A stretch of DNA of 64,000 nucleotides, from contig NZ_CP107799.1 of assembly GCF_041431135.1 (NCBI RefSeq), positions 1,860,001 through 1,924,000 on the forward strand, written 5' to 3'. Shown piece after piece: positions 1 to 8,043 of this stretch. The DNA comes from Streptomyces sp. NBC_00554. GTDB lineage: Bacteria; Actinomycetota; Actinomycetes; Streptomycetales; Streptomycetaceae. The notes beneath the pieces were generated by a model. The model did no database searches. It worked only from the letters and a program-made list of their open reading frames with translations, and had not been told where the DNA came from. The translations under genes were made by a program, and so were the position numbers. How positions within the stretch are numbered: position 1 is the first letter of the stretch; every line of letters begins with the position of its first letter.

Positions 1-528
1 GTGCACGCGCTGGACTATCCGGACGACACGTTCTGCGTGGTCCACGCCCACCAGGTGCTCCAGCACGTGGGCGACCCGGTCCAGGCGCTGCGCGAGATGT
101 ACCGGGTGACCAGGCCGGGCGGGTACATCGCCGTCCGCGACGGGGACTACGAAGCGATGACCTGGTATCCCGAGGTGCCGGGCATGACCGACTGGCAGGA
201 CCTGTATGTGCGCGTCGCCCGCGCCAACGGGGGCGAGCCGGCCGCCGGGCGGCGTCTCAAGTCCTGGGCACTGGCGGCCGGCATCCGGGACATCACGGCC
301 ACGTCGAGCACCTGGACCTTCGCCACCGAGGACGAGCGGGACTGGTGGGGCGGCCTGTGGGCGGACCGCACGCTGGCCTCGGCGTACGCGGACCGCGCCA
401 CGGAGGGCGGTCACGCGAACGCCGAGCAGCTGCGGGCCGTGTCGGACGCCTGGCGGGAGTGGGCGCGGCAGGAGGACGGCTGGTTCTCCGTACTGCACGG
501 AGAGATCCTCTGCCGAAAGGACGCCTGA
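1..528 (+). CDS. Class I SAM-dependent methyltransferase (3' part)
   Basis: The C-terminal 175 residues of a UbiE/Methyltransf_11-type methyltransferase; the gene begins before the window, so the GTG at position 1 is probably not the start. The visible part begins at the post-motif-II segment 'DDTFCVVHAHQVLQHV', followed by 'EMYRVTRPGGYIAVRDGDY', the strand-loop that normally follows the SAM-binding site. The glycine-rich SAM motif I lies upstream, out of view. The C-terminal half, rich in Trp and acidic residues, resembles small-molecule methyltransferases of Streptomyces. The substrate cannot be told from this fragment. Confidence 0.85.
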   Translation: MHALDYPDDTFCVVHAHQVLQHVGDPVQALREMYRVTRPGGYIAVRDGDYEAMTWYPEVPGMTDWQDLYVRVARANGGEPAAGRRLKSWALAAGIRDITATSSTWTFATEDERDWWGGLWADRTLASAYADRATEGGHANAEQLRAVSDAWREWARQEDGWFSVLHGEILCRKDA

Positions 529-572
529 TTCGCCTGCTTCGGGAAACCCGGGAATGCAGGAGGTCGAAAACT

Positions 573-743
573 ATGGTTCCCATCCTGCTGGTACTGCTTC
601 TGGCCCTGATTCTTTTCGGCGCCGGATTCGCGGTGAAGATTCTCTGGTGGATCGCTCTGATCGTTCTCGCCGTATGGCTGCTGGGCTTCCTGGTCCGCGG
701 AACGAGCGCCGCCGGATCCCGGGGTCGCTGGTATCGGTGGTAG
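573..743 (+). CDS. Small hydrophobic membrane protein
   Basis: A 56-residue protein with an almost continuous hydrophobic stretch (residues 3-42, interrupted by one Lys at 22) that can form one long or two short membrane helices, then a short Gly/Arg tail ending 'SRGRWYRW'. The ATG follows a good ribosome-binding site (AGGAGG at 558-563), and a strong hairpin lies 14 bases after the stop, so it looks like a genuine one-gene unit. Similar tiny 'hydrophobic proteins' occur in Streptomyces, but I know of no assigned function. Toxin-like or membrane-stress roles are possible but unsupported. Confidence 0.7.
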   Translation: MVPILLVLLLALILFGAGFAVKILWWIALIVLAVWLLGFLVRGTSAAGSRGRWYRW

Positions 744-756
744 CCCCGTTCCGTGT

Positions 757-787
757 GGCCCGAGGTCCGTATTCAGGACCTCGGGCC
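757..787 (+). terminator. Perfect 12-bp hairpin terminator
   Basis: Arms at 757-768 (GGCCCGAGGTCC) and 776-787 are exact reverse complements, with a 7-base loop. It sits 14 bases after the small membrane protein and 20 bases before the VOC gene. No U-tract is present, as is usual for Streptomyces terminators. Confidence 0.8.
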
Positions 788-800
788 ACTGCTCGACAAC

Positions 801-814
801 TAGGCTCGTGGGTA
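801..814 (+). promoter_or_regulatory. Candidate leaderless promoter of the VOC gene
   Basis: TAGGCT at 801-806 fits an actinobacterial -10 box (TANNNT) and lies 7 bases before the ATG at 814. There is no ribosome-binding site, so transcription probably begins at or next to the start codon. This favours ATG 814 over GTG 808. Confidence 0.45.
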
Positions 815-1167
815 TGGAGATTCTGGGAGCCACGCTGCGTATCTGCGTCGACGACCTGGAGGCTTCGGTCCCGTTCTACGAGAGACTCGCGGGTGGGCAG
901 GCCCTGCGGTTCGACCGCGGCGGTGTCTCGGTCGCCGCGGTCGGCTGCTTCCTCCTCATGAGCGGGCCCGCGGCCGAAATGGACGTCCTCCGAAAAGTCG
1001 CCGCCACCATCGCCGTCAAGGACGTCGAAGAGGCCCACCGCGTCCTCAGCGACTCGGGTGCGCGCATTCTCGCGGGCCCGGTGGCGACCCCGGTGGGCCG
1101 CAACCTGATCGCGATGCATCCCGACGGTGCGGTGTACGAGTACGTGGACCGCCGGGCCGGGGAGTAG
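814..1167 (+). CDS. VOC (glyoxalase/bleomycin-resistance) family protein
   Basis: A 117-residue protein with the paired beta-alpha-beta-beta-beta layout of the vicinal oxygen chelate fold. It opens 'MEILGATLRICVDDLEASVPFYERL' and ends 'GRNLIAMHPDGAVYEYVDR', both typical of the two half-modules. Family members are metal-dependent lyases, dioxygenases or antibiotic-binding proteins. The usual His/Glu metal ligands are only partly visible (His near residue 108, Glu near 113), so the chemistry cannot be assigned. The gene stands alone between a strong terminator and a long repeat element. The start at 814 was chosen because of the leaderless promoter pattern; GTG 808 is the alternative. Confidence 0.85.
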   Translation: MEILGATLRICVDDLEASVPFYERLAGGQALRFDRGGVSVAAVGCFLLMSGPAAEMDVLRKVAATIAVKDVEEAHRVLSDSGARILAGPVATPVGRNLIAMHPDGAVYEYVDRRAGE

Positions 1168-1178
1168 CTGGGAGTTCT

Positions 1179-1311
1179 TTCGCCCCCTCCGCCCCTACCC
1201 ATTCCCGTCACTTGGGGGCTCCGCCCCCAAACCCCCGCTCCTCAAACGCCGGAGGGGCTGAAACCGGGCGTAGCCCGGAAGCACGGGACGGGAAGGGGCG
1301 GAGGGGGCGAA
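1179..1311. repeat. Streptomyces-type intergenic palindromic element
   Basis: A nested inverted repeat fills the convergent gap. Outer arms at 1179-1196 and 1294-1311 match over all 18 bases. Inside are a hairpin with arms 1212-1219 and 1223-1230 (TTGGGGGC, loop TCC) and another with arms 1264-1269 and 1273-1278 (CCGGGC, loop GTA). From memory, close copies of the GGGGGCTCCGCCCCC core and the CTCAAACGCCGGAGGGGCTGA segment are scattered through Streptomyces genomes between convergent genes. It probably serves as a bidirectional terminator; it could also be a non-autonomous dispersed repeat. Confidence 0.75.
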
Positions 1312-1316
1312 AAACC

Positions 1317-2213
1317 TCAGGCCCCGACCACGGCCCCCACCACAACATCCGCCAGCACCGCCCCCGCCACCCCCTCCGGATCCAGATCGGGATCGTAGAT
1401 GGTGACGTTGAGCCCGGCGCAACGCGGAGACCGTACCAACGGACGCAGCAGCGCGAGGAGTTCGGCCGGGAGCAGCCCGTCGGGATCGGGACTGTCGACG
1501 GCGGGCATCACGGACGGATCGAGACAGTCGGCATCGAGGTGCACCCAGAAGCCGGCAAGATGCGGAAGCTCCAGCGACTGCAAGGCGGCCCGCGCAACCC
1601 CCTCCGCACCCCACTCCCGCAACTCCCCCACAGTCACCACAGGAATCTTCAGCGCGGCAAGCTCATCCCGCTCGGTGTCGTAGTCCCGGATACCGAAGAG
1701 CCGTACGTCCTCGTCCCTGAGATAGGGCTTCAGGCCTTCGAGGTTCGTGAGGTCCTCCTGCCCGCGCCCGGTCGCGAGCGCGAGTTCCTCACCGCCCGCA
1801 GCCCCGATCCGCTCCGAGTTCCCGGGATGCCGGAAGTCGGCCGAGCCGTCGACGGCGGCCAGCCCGAACCGCCCGATGCGCCGCAGCGCGAGCGAGGCAC
1901 CGAGCTGGATGGAGCAGTCCCCGCCGAGCACGACCGGCAGGTCCCCGGCACGGACGTGGTTCTCGATCCGGTCGGCAAGCCTGCGGGTGTAGGAGGCGAT
2001 GGCGGCCGCGTTGAAGACCCCGTCGCCCTCCTGCCACTCTCCCCGGTCGTAGCGCGGCGGTACGACGACCCCGCCCTCCAGCGCCCCGAGCCGCCGCACG
2101 ATCCGCTGCTCGCGCAGCGCGCCGGCGAGCTTGTAGCAGCCGGGAACGGTACCGGGCGCGGGCGGCCGCAAGCCGAGGTTGGAGGGGGCGTCAAGGACGA
2201 CGATGTTGCGCAT
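1317..2213 (-). CDS. Arginase/agmatinase-fold protein with altered metal site
   Basis: A 298-residue member of the ureohydrolase superfamily, whose typical enzymes use two Mn ions to hydrolyse arginine, agmatine or formiminoglutamate. All three signature regions are recognisable but changed. The GGDH block reads GGDC (97-100), the DAHxD block reads DGSAD (122-126), and SxDxDxxDP reads HLDADCLDP (225-233). Both metal-binding His are therefore replaced, by Cys and Ser, while the Asp ligands remain. The Glu of the C-terminal EVNP-type block is also missing ('TIYDPDLDP'). It may have another metal or another substrate. ATG 2213 was chosen over GTG 2222 because the fold starts directly with 'MRNIVVLDAP'. 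Confidence 0.85.
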   Translation of the reverse strand: MRNIVVLDAPSNLGLRPPAPGTVPGCYKLAGALREQRIVRRLGALEGGVVVPPRYDRGEWQEGDGVFNAAAIASYTRRLADRIENHVRAGDLPVVLGGDCSIQLGASLALRRIGRFGLAAVDGSADFRHPGNSERIGAAGGEELALATGRGQEDLTNLEGLKPYLRDEDVRLFGIRDYDTERDELAALKIPVVTVGELREWGAEGVARAALQSLELPHLAGFWVHLDADCLDPSVMPAVDSPDPDGLLPAELLALLRPLVRSPRCAGLNVTIYDPDLDPEGVAGAVLADVVVGAVVGA

Positions 2214-2246
2214 GGGCCACATACTGGCCGACGCGGCCGAGCGGCG

Positions 2247-2798
2247 TCAGCGGGACCGGGTCATCTCCGCGGTGATCGCCCACCGCTCATGGTCGCGCCA
2301 GGCCCCGTCCATGTAGATGAAGTCCGGCGAGAACCCCTCGAGCCGGAATCCGCACCGCTGGGCGAGCGCGATCGAGGCGGCGTTGCCGGGCTGCACATTG
2401 ATCTCGAGCCGGTGCAGCCCCATCTTCCCGAAGGCGTACCGGACCACGAGTCCGAGCCCCTCACCCATCAGCCCCCGCCCGGCCGCGTGCGCGAAGGCGC
2501 CGTACCCCAGCGCCCCGCTCAGAAAGCCGCCCTCGACGATGTTGTTGATGTTGATGAACCCGGCGATGCCTCCGCCGTCCCGCTCGCACACCAGGAACCC
2601 GGCCTTCGTCGGATCCTGGATGAGCCGCCCCGCGTACGCGGCGTAGGCGTCGGCGCTGCCGGGCGGAAACAGCCACGGCTGGTGCAGATCCTTGCTCTCC
2701 CGGGTCCGGGCGGTGAACTCCGTGCCGTCCGCGTACGTGAAGTGCCGTATGCCCACGCGGGGTCCTGCGGCGAGATATCCGGGGGCGTTGTCAGGCAT
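2247..2798 (-). CDS. GNAT N-acetyltransferase, RimJ/RimL type
   Basis: A 183-residue GCN5-related acetyltransferase that would transfer acetyl from acetyl-CoA to an amine. The pattern 'GFININNIVEGGFLSGALGYGAFAHAAGRGLMGEGL' carries strand 4 and the CoA pyrophosphate loop (RGLMGEG in place of the usual Q/RxxGxG/A). 'LHRLEINVQPGNAASIALAQRCGFRLEG' is the C-terminal block of the RimJ/RimL subgroup, which acetylates protein N-termini or antibiotics. It lies 33 bases upstream of the arginase-fold gene on the same strand and may be co-transcribed with it. The substrate is unknown. Confidence 0.9.
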   Translation of the reverse strand: MPDNAPGYLAAGPRVGIRHFTYADGTEFTARTRESKDLHQPWLFPPGSADAYAAYAGRLIQDPTKAGFLVCERDGGGIAGFININNIVEGGFLSGALGYGAFAHAAGRGLMGEGLGLVVRYAFGKMGLHRLEINVQPGNAASIALAQRCGFRLEGFSPDFIYMDGAWRDHERWAITAEMTRSR

Positions 2799-2838
2799 CC
2801 GGCAACACTACGCGACGGGGTATCGGGGTATCCGGCGC

Positions 2839-3087
2839 TCACCTTCGGCGCTTCATGAAGTACGCCCCGCACAGCGCGCCGATCACCGCGGTGCCGAGGA
2901 GCGCCATCCACAGGGGCATGGTGACTTCCGGGATCAGCAGCCTGATCTTGGTGCTCCGGGTGTTCTCGAAGATGAAGATCAGAGCGAGCAGGGCCAGCGC
3001 GACCACGCTGACCCTGGTGGGCGTCAGCAGCCCGCCGCGGCTCTTCCCGCCACCCGCACCGGCGCTTTCGGAGGTCTTCGGGCTCAT
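2839..3087 (-). CDS. LapA-domain (DUF1049-like) membrane protein
   Basis: An 82-residue protein with a short polar Gly/Ser-rich N-terminus, two membrane helices (about residues 25-42 and 58-75) and a C-terminal 'YFMKRRR' that should stay in the cytoplasm. The connecting segment, 'IFENTRSTKIRLLIPEVTMPLWMALLGT', is the hallmark of the LapA/DUF1049 domain (F-x-x-N). In other bacteria this domain is linked to envelope lipopolysaccharide assembly, but the role in actinobacteria is unknown. Its stop lies 40 bases before the GNAT start on the same strand. Confidence 0.85.
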   Translation of the reverse strand: MSPKTSESAGAGGGKSRGGLLTPTRVSVVALALLALIFIFENTRSTKIRLLIPEVTMPLWMALLGTAVIGALCGAYFMKRRR

Positions 3088-3164
3088 GCGCTCAGCATGA
3101 GCCGCGAGGCGACGGCACGCGCGGCGGGAGGTTCCTCCGGGTGACTGCCTGAGACTCCAGGGGC

Positions 3165-4955
3165 TCAGCGCCTGACGACCGGCAGCTCCAGCACCCCGGT
3201 GTTCCGCGGCCCGCTGGTGATGGTCACCGGCTTGATCCCCTTGTTCCCGAAGTACGCGTCATCGCTGGCCGCGACGACGAACTGGAGCCGGTGCCCGGCC
3301 TCGTACCGATGGACGATCCCGGGCAGCGAGACGGTGAAGCTCTTCGTCACGTCCGGTACCCGTACCGGCGCCACCAGCCGGTGCACCAGCGTCTTGGTGC
3401 CGTCGGGCGCCACGTCGTACAGCTTGGCGAAGAGGACCAGCTTGTCGGCGGCGTCGCCGGAGTTCTGCACCGCCTCGGTCTTCGGCGAGACCACCTTCAG
3501 TGTGGCCTTGGGCGCACCGACGACATCGATCGAGCGGGTCAGGGGCTCGCTCGTCCAGCCGAGGTAGGTGCCCTCCGTGTCGTTCGGCGCCGGATCGGGC
3601 ACCCCGACCCAGCCGGCGAGGGAGCTCTCGGAGTGGCTGGTGGGCCCCGGCGCGTTGGTGTACTCGCGGCTGCCGCGCACGACCTTCTTGCGGTTGTCGA
3701 CCAGCTTGCCGTCCCCGGAGAGGTAGAGCTTCTCGCTGAGTGCGGGTACCCGCGAGGCCGTGTCGTAGGTGCTGTTCGGGTCGGCGATCCAGTCGCGGTA
3801 GTACGCGAAGGAGGGGCCGGTGTCGACGCCCTTGCGGTGCTGGAGGTAGCGGTCGAACCAGGCGAGGATCCGCCTGCCGACGTAACTCGTCTCCAAGTTG
3901 CCCTGGCTCAGGTTGAGTTCACCGGTCGACGGGTCGGTGAGCCCGCCGCTGTGCCCCCACGACTGCCAGATCATCTTCGTCGTGGTGCCCTGCGCCTTGA
4001 GGGTCTTGTACGTCGCGGTCGCCTCGTTGAGATTGAAGAGGGTATCGGCCTGTCCCTGGACCAGCAGGGTCGGCGCCTTCACCTTGCTGAGGTAGGAGAC
4101 GGGCGACACGCTGCGGGAGTAGCTGAGCAGGGGGCCGGTCTTGGCGGCCGGGTAGCTCCCCGAGTTCAGCGTCCGGATGGTCGCGCAGGCGTCGCTCACG
4201 AAGTGCAGGCAGGTGCCGGAGTTGATGCGGGAGGGGTCCAGGTTCGCCAGGGTCAGCGGCAGGCTCTCGCCGATCAGGTAGAAGCCGTTGGTCCACTGCC
4301 ACTTGAAGGCGCCGGGCACGGAACGCGCGCCGGCGGCGTTGTTCGGGTCGAGGGCGTACGACAGGTCGTTCCAGGTGATCATCGGGACGAGTGCGTCGAC
4401 GCGGTGGTCCACGGCGGCGGTGGCCATCTGGACGGCGCCCCCGTAGGAGCCGCCGATCATGCCGACGCGCGGGTCGCCCTTGCCGTCGCGGGTGACATAG
4501 TCGGCCTTCGTTCCGTCGTCGGCGGCGCGCGTGCCGGCCAGGAAGTCGACGAGGCGGGAGGCGGCCATTCCGTCCACGCGCGGGTCGTCGAGGGAGATCA
4601 GGCAGCCGGACCGGCCGAAGCCGAGCCCCGAGTAGACGAGCCCGACGTATCCACGGGCGGCGAACGCCTTGCCGATGGCGTCCGTCGAGCCGTCCGACTT
4701 GCTTCCGCCGAAGCCGTTGGTGGCGAGCACGGCGGGGGCGGTGTGACGGCGGTCCACACCTGCGGGCCGGTAGACGTCGGCGTCGATCGTGCAGGTGCTG
4801 CCACCGGCCTGGACGGTGAACTTCAGGGCGGTGACGGTGTACTGACCGGTGGCCGAGGCGGCGGGCGCGGTGATCGTGAGTGGCACCGTGAGCGCGGCGC
4901 CCACGACCAGAGCCAGCGATGCACGAGATCTGGGCACACGGGAACGACGGGACAC
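3165..4955 (-). CDS. Secreted CocE/NonD (S15-type) alpha/beta hydrolase
   Basis: A 596-residue exported hydrolase related to Xaa-Pro dipeptidyl-peptidase and cocaine esterase. An Arg-rich N-terminus and a hydrophobic core lead to an 'APAASA' signal cleavage site near residue 35. The nucleophile motif GGSYGG is at about 168-173 (Ser170), followed by the insertion and lid region. A C-terminal jelly-roll domain of the X-Pro_dipeptidase_C type runs from about residue 410 ('LYLSGDGKLV') to the end. The GTG at 4955 is preferred over an upstream GTG at 4967 because GGAGG (4961-4965 on the complement) stands 5 bases before it. It is probably a peptidase or esterase acting outside the cell. Confidence 0.85.
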   Translation of the reverse strand: MSRRSRVPRSRASLALVVGAALTVPLTITAPAASATGQYTVTALKFTVQAGGSTCTIDADVYRPAGVDRRHTAPAVLATNGFGGSKSDGSTDAIGKAFAARGYVGLVYSGLGFGRSGCLISLDDPRVDGMAASRLVDFLAGTRAADDGTKADYVTRDGKGDPRVGMIGGSYGGAVQMATAAVDHRVDALVPMITWNDLSYALDPNNAAGARSVPGAFKWQWTNGFYLIGESLPLTLANLDPSRINSGTCLHFVSDACATIRTLNSGSYPAAKTGPLLSYSRSVSPVSYLSKVKAPTLLVQGQADTLFNLNEATATYKTLKAQGTTTKMIWQSWGHSGGLTDPSTGELNLSQGNLETSYVGRRILAWFDRYLQHRKGVDTGPSFAYYRDWIADPNSTYDTASRVPALSEKLYLSGDGKLVDNRKKVVRGSREYTNAPGPTSHSESSLAGWVGVPDPAPNDTEGTYLGWTSEPLTRSIDVVGAPKATLKVVSPKTEAVQNSGDAADKLVLFAKLYDVAPDGTKTLVHRLVAPVRVPDVTKSFTVSLPGIVHRYEAGHRLQFVVAASDDAYFGNKGIKPVTITSGPRNTGVLELPVVRR

Positions 4956-4999
4956 AAAGACCTCCACGCTGAGGACAACCCGACTGCGTCGGGCGGTAC

Positions 5000-5013
5000 T
5001 TACCGACCAGTAA
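5000..5013. promoter_or_regulatory. Operator-like inverted repeat upstream of the S15-type hydrolase
   Basis: TTACCGACCAGTAA has TTAC/GTAA ends around a 6-base centre, 45 bases upstream of the hydrolase start. The shape suits a TetR-family dimer site, but no cognate regulator is adjacent. Confidence 0.25.
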
Positions 5014-5090
5014 TCATGTTGTGACGCGTGTCAGCCGTGGTCAACCACCGCGCCGGGTGTTTCTCGACGGATGTTCAGCGTGCTGCGGCG

Positions 5091-6020
5091 CTAGGCGAGA
5101 GCGGGCTCCTCCAAGGTCAACGTCCCAGCGTCGGCGTCGAGTTCGGCCCGGACGCCGAGGGGAATCGTGAGCGCCCCCTCGCAGTGCCCGAAGCCGAAGT
5201 GCTCGACCACGGGCACGCCGAGCCCGCCCAGCCGGTCGGAGAACACGGCGCGCAGTCCCTCGTACGGACCGCAGTCCACCCACGAACCGAGCGCGATCCC
5301 GGCGACTCCGTCCAGCCATCCCCCGCGCAACAGCTGGGTGAGGATCCTGTCCAGCCGGTACGCCTCCTCGCCGATCTCCTCGATCAGGAGCAGCCCGCCC
5401 TCGGCGGAGGCGCGCGCGTGCGGTGTGCCGAGGTCGGCGGCGAGCAGGCTGACACAGCCGCCGAGGATGACGCCCCGGGCCCGCCCCGGCACCAGCGCGG
5501 TGCCCGTGTCGGACGCGATCGTCAGCACCGACTCCGGCTCGAAGAGGGTCGCCCGCAGATGCTCCTTCGCCCGCGCGTTCGTGACGAGGTCGAGGGGAGC
5601 CGACACCATCGGCCCGTGCAGGGTCACCAGACCGGCGCGGGTCGCGAACGCCTCGTGCAGCGCCGTGATGTCGCTGAAGCCGAGGAACACCTTGGGTCCG
5701 GCGGCCCGTATCGCGGCCCAGTCGAGGAGGTCGACCATGCGTTGGGCGCCGTATCCGCCGCGGGCGCACAGCACCGCGTCCACGTCCGGGTCGCACCAGG
5801 CGGCCTGGAAGTCGGCGGCCCGGTCGGCGTCCGTGCCCGCGAGATAGTCGAACTCCGCGTGCCGGTCCAGGACATGGGGTGCCACGAAGGGGTCGAGGTC
5901 CCAGCCGCGCAGGATGTCGAGGCCGGTCCGCAGCCGTTCCTCGGGTACGGGCCCGCTGGGCGCGACGACGGCGACGCGGGAACCGGGAACGAGACGCGCG
6001 GGGCGGGTCAGTGGCTTCAC
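5091..6020 (-). CDS. LD-carboxypeptidase (S66 family)
   Basis: A 309-residue LdcA-like serine peptidase, which removes the terminal D-alanine from murein tetrapeptides or cleaves related amide bonds. Visible features are 'VAVVAPSGPV' at the N-terminus, 'LCARGGYGAQRMVDLLDW' (about 84-101), the nucleophile block 'GFSDIT' with Ser116, the later Glu of 'GGLLLIEEIGE' and the His of 'FGFGHCEGALTIPLGV'. This completes the Ser-Glu-His set of the family. The GTG at 6020 was chosen, 32 bases after the S9 peptidase stop with a GGAG upstream; an ATG at 6080 would overlap that gene. It is the last gene of a peptidase-rich chain. Confidence 0.85.
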   Translation of the reverse strand: MKPLTRPARLVPGSRVAVVAPSGPVPEERLRTGLDILRGWDLDPFVAPHVLDRHAEFDYLAGTDADRAADFQAAWCDPDVDAVLCARGGYGAQRMVDLLDWAAIRAAGPKVFLGFSDITALHEAFATRAGLVTLHGPMVSAPLDLVTNARAKEHLRATLFEPESVLTIASDTGTALVPGRARGVILGGCVSLLAADLGTPHARASAEGGLLLIEEIGEEAYRLDRILTQLLRGGWLDGVAGIALGSWVDCGPYEGLRAVFSDRLGGLGVPVVEHFGFGHCEGALTIPLGVRAELDADAGTLTLEEPALA

Positions 6021-6051
6021 TGGGCGGACTCCGTGGTGTGGACGGCAGGCT

Positions 6052-8013
6052 TCATTTGGCGAGCTCCAATGTCGGGACACCGGGCGGATTCAGCCCGAAG
6101 ACCTGTGCGTACAGGGAGAGTTCGGCTTCCAGGACCCGCACCGTCGTCTCGGCCCGCCGGAAGCCGTGCCCCTCTCCCTCGAAGGCGATGTAGGCATGCG
6201 GAACGCGTCGCCCCTGCGCCTCGAGCCTGGCGAGGAACCGCTCGCACTGCGCGGGCGGACAGATGACGTCGTCGAGGCCCTGGAGCAGCAGGAAGGGTGC
6301 GCCGATGCGGTCGGCATGCAGGGTGGGCGACCGCTGCGCGTACCGGGCCGGCACCTCGGTGAGCGGCCCGATCAGGGTCTCCAGGTACTGCGACTCGAAG
6401 TCGTGGGTCTCTCCCGAGGCCCAGGCGGCGAGGTCGAGGATCGGGTAGAGGATCGTGCCGCAGGCGTACACGTCGGTGCTCGTCAGGGACGCGGCCGTCG
6501 TCCAGCCGCCCGCGCTGCCTCCGCGGATGGCGAGCCGTCGCCGGTCCGCGGTGCCCTCTTCCGCCAGCGCGAGCGCGACGGCCGTGCAGTCCTCGACGTC
6601 GACGACGCCCCACTGTTCACGCAGCCGGTTGCGGTACTCCCGCCCGTGCCCCGTCGATCCTCCGTAGTTGACCTCGGCGACGCCGATGCCCCGAGAGGTG
6701 AAGTAGGCGATCTCCAGGTCGAGGACGAGAGGGGCCCGGCTGGTGGGGCCGCCGTGCGCCCGGACGACGTACGGCGGCAGTTCGTCGTCGGGTGCCATGT
6801 GGCCGGGGTGGTGCGGCGGATAGATGTGTGCGTGGATCTCGCGTCCGGCGGGTCCGGTGAAGGTGCGGATCTGGGGCTCCGGGTAGTACGAGGGGTCCAC
6901 CGGGTCGTCGTGCGCGGCGCCGGTGATCCGGGCGCGGCCGGTGCGGGCGTCCAGTTCGACGACCTCGTACGCGCTGCGGGGGCTGGCCCCGATACCCAGG
7001 ATGCGGCTGCCGTGCGCGGCGAGCGTGGGGGCGAACTCGGTCCAGGGGCCCGCCGCGTCGACGACCTCGCCGGTCTCCGGGTCCAGGATGCCGAGCGCGG
7101 TGGCGCCCCGCCCGTGCACGACGGCGATCAGTCCGTCCTCCAGCGGTGCGAACCAGCGTTGGCCGATCTTCCACAGCGGCCCGCCGAACTCCTCCTCGCG
7201 GGGGCACACGGGCACCCCGTCGCGGTACAGGTTCCACCAGCCGGTGCGATCACTGGCGTACAGCAGGGCGCCGTCGATGCCCCACTCGGCCTGGGCGATC
7301 GACTCGTCGGGGCCGCCGGCCACCGTGCGGGCCTCCAGGAGCGTGCCGTCGTCGGCCACCTCGGCGACGAGCAGTTCCGTGCCGTCCCACGGCATCCGCG
7401 GATGGTCCCAGGCAAGCCAGGCCGCGCGTCGGCCGTCGGGCGAGAGGCGGGGCCCGGTGACGAACCGGTGGCGTGCGTCGGTGAGTTCACGTACGGCGTC
7501 CCGGTCCTGCGCCGCCGAACCGTCCAGCGGCACCGCGGCGAGGACCCGCCGTACGTCGGTCGGCCCGTCTCCGGTGAACTCCTCGAGTACGCACCACACT
7601 TCGCCCCGCTCCACCCGCAACTGCGGGTCCACCCAGCGCAGTCCGCCGCCGACGAGCGAGATCGGAGTCAACGGGCGTGGTTCACGGCCGGCTTCGTACA
7701 GATACAGCCGCTGGTCGGCGAAATTCACGAACACCACCAGCGGCCCTTCCGGGCGCATCTCGCCAGCCCATGCCTGCCCGCCGTACTCGATGACCCGGCT
7801 GCGCACGTTCCACGGGGCGGGCAGCACCGACTCCTCGGTGCCGTCGGCCTTCCGCCGTACGAGGGTGCGCCGCCCGCCCTCCGTGGGCCGGGGTTCCGTC
7901 CACCACGACTCGTCGCCGACGAAGCCGACGGAGTCGGGGTGCCCGTCGTGCGCGGCGGCGAGAATAGCGTCGATGGGTGAGGGCCACGATCCGTACGCCA
8001 AGGTCTGCACCAT
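6052..8013 (-). CDS. S9 family peptidase (prolyl oligopeptidase/acylaminoacyl type)
   Basis: A 653-residue serine peptidase, probably cytoplasmic, with no signal peptide. The N-terminal two thirds is a beta-propeller of WD40/TolB-like repeats ('GGQAWAGEMRPEGPLVVFVNFADQRLYLYEAG' and others). The C-terminal alpha/beta-hydrolase domain carries the nucleophile motif GGSAGG near residue 497, the Asp of 'LQGLDDVICPP' and the His of 'EGEGHGFRR'. Such enzymes cut short peptides or release N-terminal dipeptides or acylated residues. The ATG at 8013 follows GGGGGA. It lies 30 bases after the M20 peptidase gene on the same strand and is probably co-transcribed. Confidence 0.88.
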   Translation of the reverse strand: MVQTLAYGSWPSPIDAILAAAHDGHPDSVGFVGDESWWTEPRPTEGGRRTLVRRKADGTEESVLPAPWNVRSRVIEYGGQAWAGEMRPEGPLVVFVNFADQRLYLYEAGREPRPLTPISLVGGGLRWVDPQLRVERGEVWCVLEEFTGDGPTDVRRVLAAVPLDGSAAQDRDAVRELTDARHRFVTGPRLSPDGRRAAWLAWDHPRMPWDGTELLVAEVADDGTLLEARTVAGGPDESIAQAEWGIDGALLYASDRTGWWNLYRDGVPVCPREEEFGGPLWKIGQRWFAPLEDGLIAVVHGRGATALGILDPETGEVVDAAGPWTEFAPTLAAHGSRILGIGASPRSAYEVVELDARTGRARITGAAHDDPVDPSYYPEPQIRTFTGPAGREIHAHIYPPHHPGHMAPDDELPPYVVRAHGGPTSRAPLVLDLEIAYFTSRGIGVAEVNYGGSTGHGREYRNRLREQWGVVDVEDCTAVALALAEEGTADRRRLAIRGGSAGGWTTAASLTSTDVYACGTILYPILDLAAWASGETHDFESQYLETLIGPLTEVPARYAQRSPTLHADRIGAPFLLLQGLDDVICPPAQCERFLARLEAQGRRVPHAYIAFEGEGHGFRRAETTVRVLEAELSLYAQVFGLNPPGVPTLELAK

Positions 8014-8043
8014 GTCCCCCACTATCCCCGCATCCCTACACGT

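Noticed and set aside
1212..2858. Long plus-strand reading frame of 548 codons opposite the arginase-fold and GNAT genes
   Set aside because: Its product is Pro/Arg/Glu-rich with no domain pattern, while the minus-strand genes are clear. It is a high-GC antisense artefact; similar ones at 3291-5024, 5914-7980, 16040-20098, 26385-28013 and 45494-47434 were left out for the same reason.
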